Shown here piece by piece: positions 12,929 through 13,866 of a DNA stretch of 13,866 bases. A program made the translations under genes and the position numbers. The stretch comes from Chloroflexota bacterium (GTDB taxonomy: Bacteria; Chloroflexota; Anaerolineae; Promineifilales; Promineifilaceae), in the NCBI GenBank assembly GCA_024223125.1, contig JAAEOP010000256.1, positions 1 through 13,866 of the forward strand, read 5' to 3'. The stretch's first letter is position 1, and every line of letters starts with the position of its first letter. The notes below the pieces were generated by a model. The model was given only the letters and a program-made list of their open reading frames with translations, was not told the origin of the DNA and ran no database searches.

Positions 12929-13866
12929 ACTTCCAATTCGCCACCCCCTGGCTTTTAAGCCTGCTTATTTTCATCCCCGTACTGGCTCTCTGGCATTGGC
13001 GCAATCGCTCCGCTAAACCAGCTGCGATGCGCTACCCCGTTGCTGGATTGGCAAAAGGGTTGCCTGGCTCATGGCGCATTACCTGGCGGCCGTTACTCAC
13101 CGTCATGCGTTTGCTGACCATCAGCATGTTACTGATTGGGTTGGCACGGCCGCAAATCGGCCACGCCCGCGAAATTATCAAAGGTGAAGGGGTCGAAATT
13201 GCCCTCGCTCTGGATATTTCTGGCAGCATGGCTTCGCTGGATTTTGAGCCGGACAATCGGCTGCAAGCGTCTAAAGCGGTCATCGGGGAATTTATTGAGC
13301 AGCGGCCGTATGACAAACTCGGCGTCGTTATTTTTAGCAATGAGGCATTCGCTCAAAGCCCATTGACCTTAGACCACAACATGCTGCAACGCTCGCTGGA
13401 ACAGGTAGAGCTGGCAACCGATTTGGGGTTGGAAGATGGCACAGCCATTGGCCTGGGGATAGCCAACGCAGCCAACATGCTCACCAGCAGCGACGCCGAT
13501 AGTAAAGTGGTTATTCTGCTAACTGACGGCGTGAATAATGCGGGGCAGATTGATCCGCTGACGGCCGCTGAAGCAGCCAAAGCATTAGGCATCAAAGTGT
13601 ACACCATCGGCGCCGGACGGCCGGGACAGGTTCCCGTCCCTGTAGACACACTTTTCGGTACCCAAATCAGCTACCAGGAAAGCCAGCTTGACGAAGACAC
13701 CCTGCGCCAGGTAGCAGAAATCACTGGCGGCCAATATTATCGCGCCGAAGATACCAGCGCCCTGGCCCAGATTTACGACGAAATCAACCAGCTTGAAAAA
13801 TCGCAGGTAGAAATCCAGGTTTTCAACCAATATCAAGAAATGATGATCTGGTTTGTGCTTCCGGCC
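12925..13866 (+). CDS. batA: BatA-type von Willebrand factor A membrane protein, 5' part
   Basis: The first 314 residues are present and the gene runs off the window without a stop. The N-terminus MNFQFATPWLLSLLIFIPVL is the aerotolerance-regulator-type membrane region with a first helix, and a second helix lies at about 58-75. A VWA domain spans about 91-290, with a complete MIDAS metal site: DISGS (97-101), Thr173 and Asp201. A third hydrophobic segment starts at 306. Bat proteins form membrane complexes that act with MoxR-type ATPases in stress tolerance or maturation of partners. ATG 12925-12927 overlaps the preceding stop (ATGA) and has AGAGG upstream. Confidence 0.9.
   Translation, partial: MNFQFATPWLLSLLIFIPVLALWHWRNRSAKPAAMRYPVAGLAKGLPGSWRITWRPLLTVMRLLTISMLLIGLARPQIGHAREIIKGEGVEIALALDISGSMASLDFEPDNRLQASKAVIGEFIEQRPYDKLGVVIFSNEAFAQSPLTLDHNMLQRSLEQVELATDLGLEDGTAIGLGIANAANMLTSSDADSKVVILLTDGVNNAGQIDPLTAAEAAKALGIKVYTIGAGRPGQVPVPVDTLFGTQISYQESQLDEDTLRQVAEITGGQYYRAEDTSALAQIYDEINQLEKSQVEIQVFNQYQEMMIWFVLPA

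Overview
The window looks like a piece of a Chloroflexota chromosome (Anaerolineae/Caldilineae-like). This is inference, not proof. It rests on a fused two-ATPase oligopeptide ABC protein, a Tat-exported lipoprotein binding protein, an ISL3-type transposase relic, a BACON-like surface-protein tail and abundant intergenic hairpin repeats. Base composition is near 50% GC. About 48 copies of the palindrome CGGCCG, 16 of them as ACGGCCGT, run through the genes in all reading frames.

Left part (1-3141) is a decayed, mosaic region. It holds the 3' part of an arylamine N-acetyltransferase-like gene and the truncated tail of a secreted BACON-like protein. Next come the 3' end of an ISL3 transposase with one terminal repeat, and an enolase-superfamily gene resembling methylaspartate ammonia-lyase that has lost most catalytic residues. 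After an imperfect hairpin element there is a small membrane-protein gene interrupted by an in-frame stop. It abuts relics of a DUF433/DUF5615 toxin-antitoxin-like pair.

Centre (3142-10618, all minus strand) is a complete oligopeptide/dipeptide-type ABC importer in the order binding protein, permease B, permease C, fused ATPases D+F. A CBS-CBS-ACT regulatory protein lies just downstream. Both permeases carry large insertions at matching places: a soluble extracytoplasmic domain in B, and four extra membrane helices in C. Every junction between these genes holds perfect or near-perfect inverted repeats, two of them built from tandem 7- or 8-base units. They may set the relative mRNA levels of binding protein, permeases and ATPase. 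A 0.4 kb leader region upstream holds a consensus Shine-Dalgarno with no start codon and a divergent 22-codon ORF.

Right part (11017-13866) has a minus-strand VapB(AbrB-type)/VapC(PIN) toxin-antitoxin pair with a recognisable promoter and direct-repeat operator. A plus-strand Bat-type aerotolerance operon follows: a BatD-like membrane protein whose C-terminus is encoded by a heptamer repeat, translationally coupled to a BatA-type VWA protein that runs off the window. No rRNA, tRNA, CRISPR array or intact mobile element was seen.
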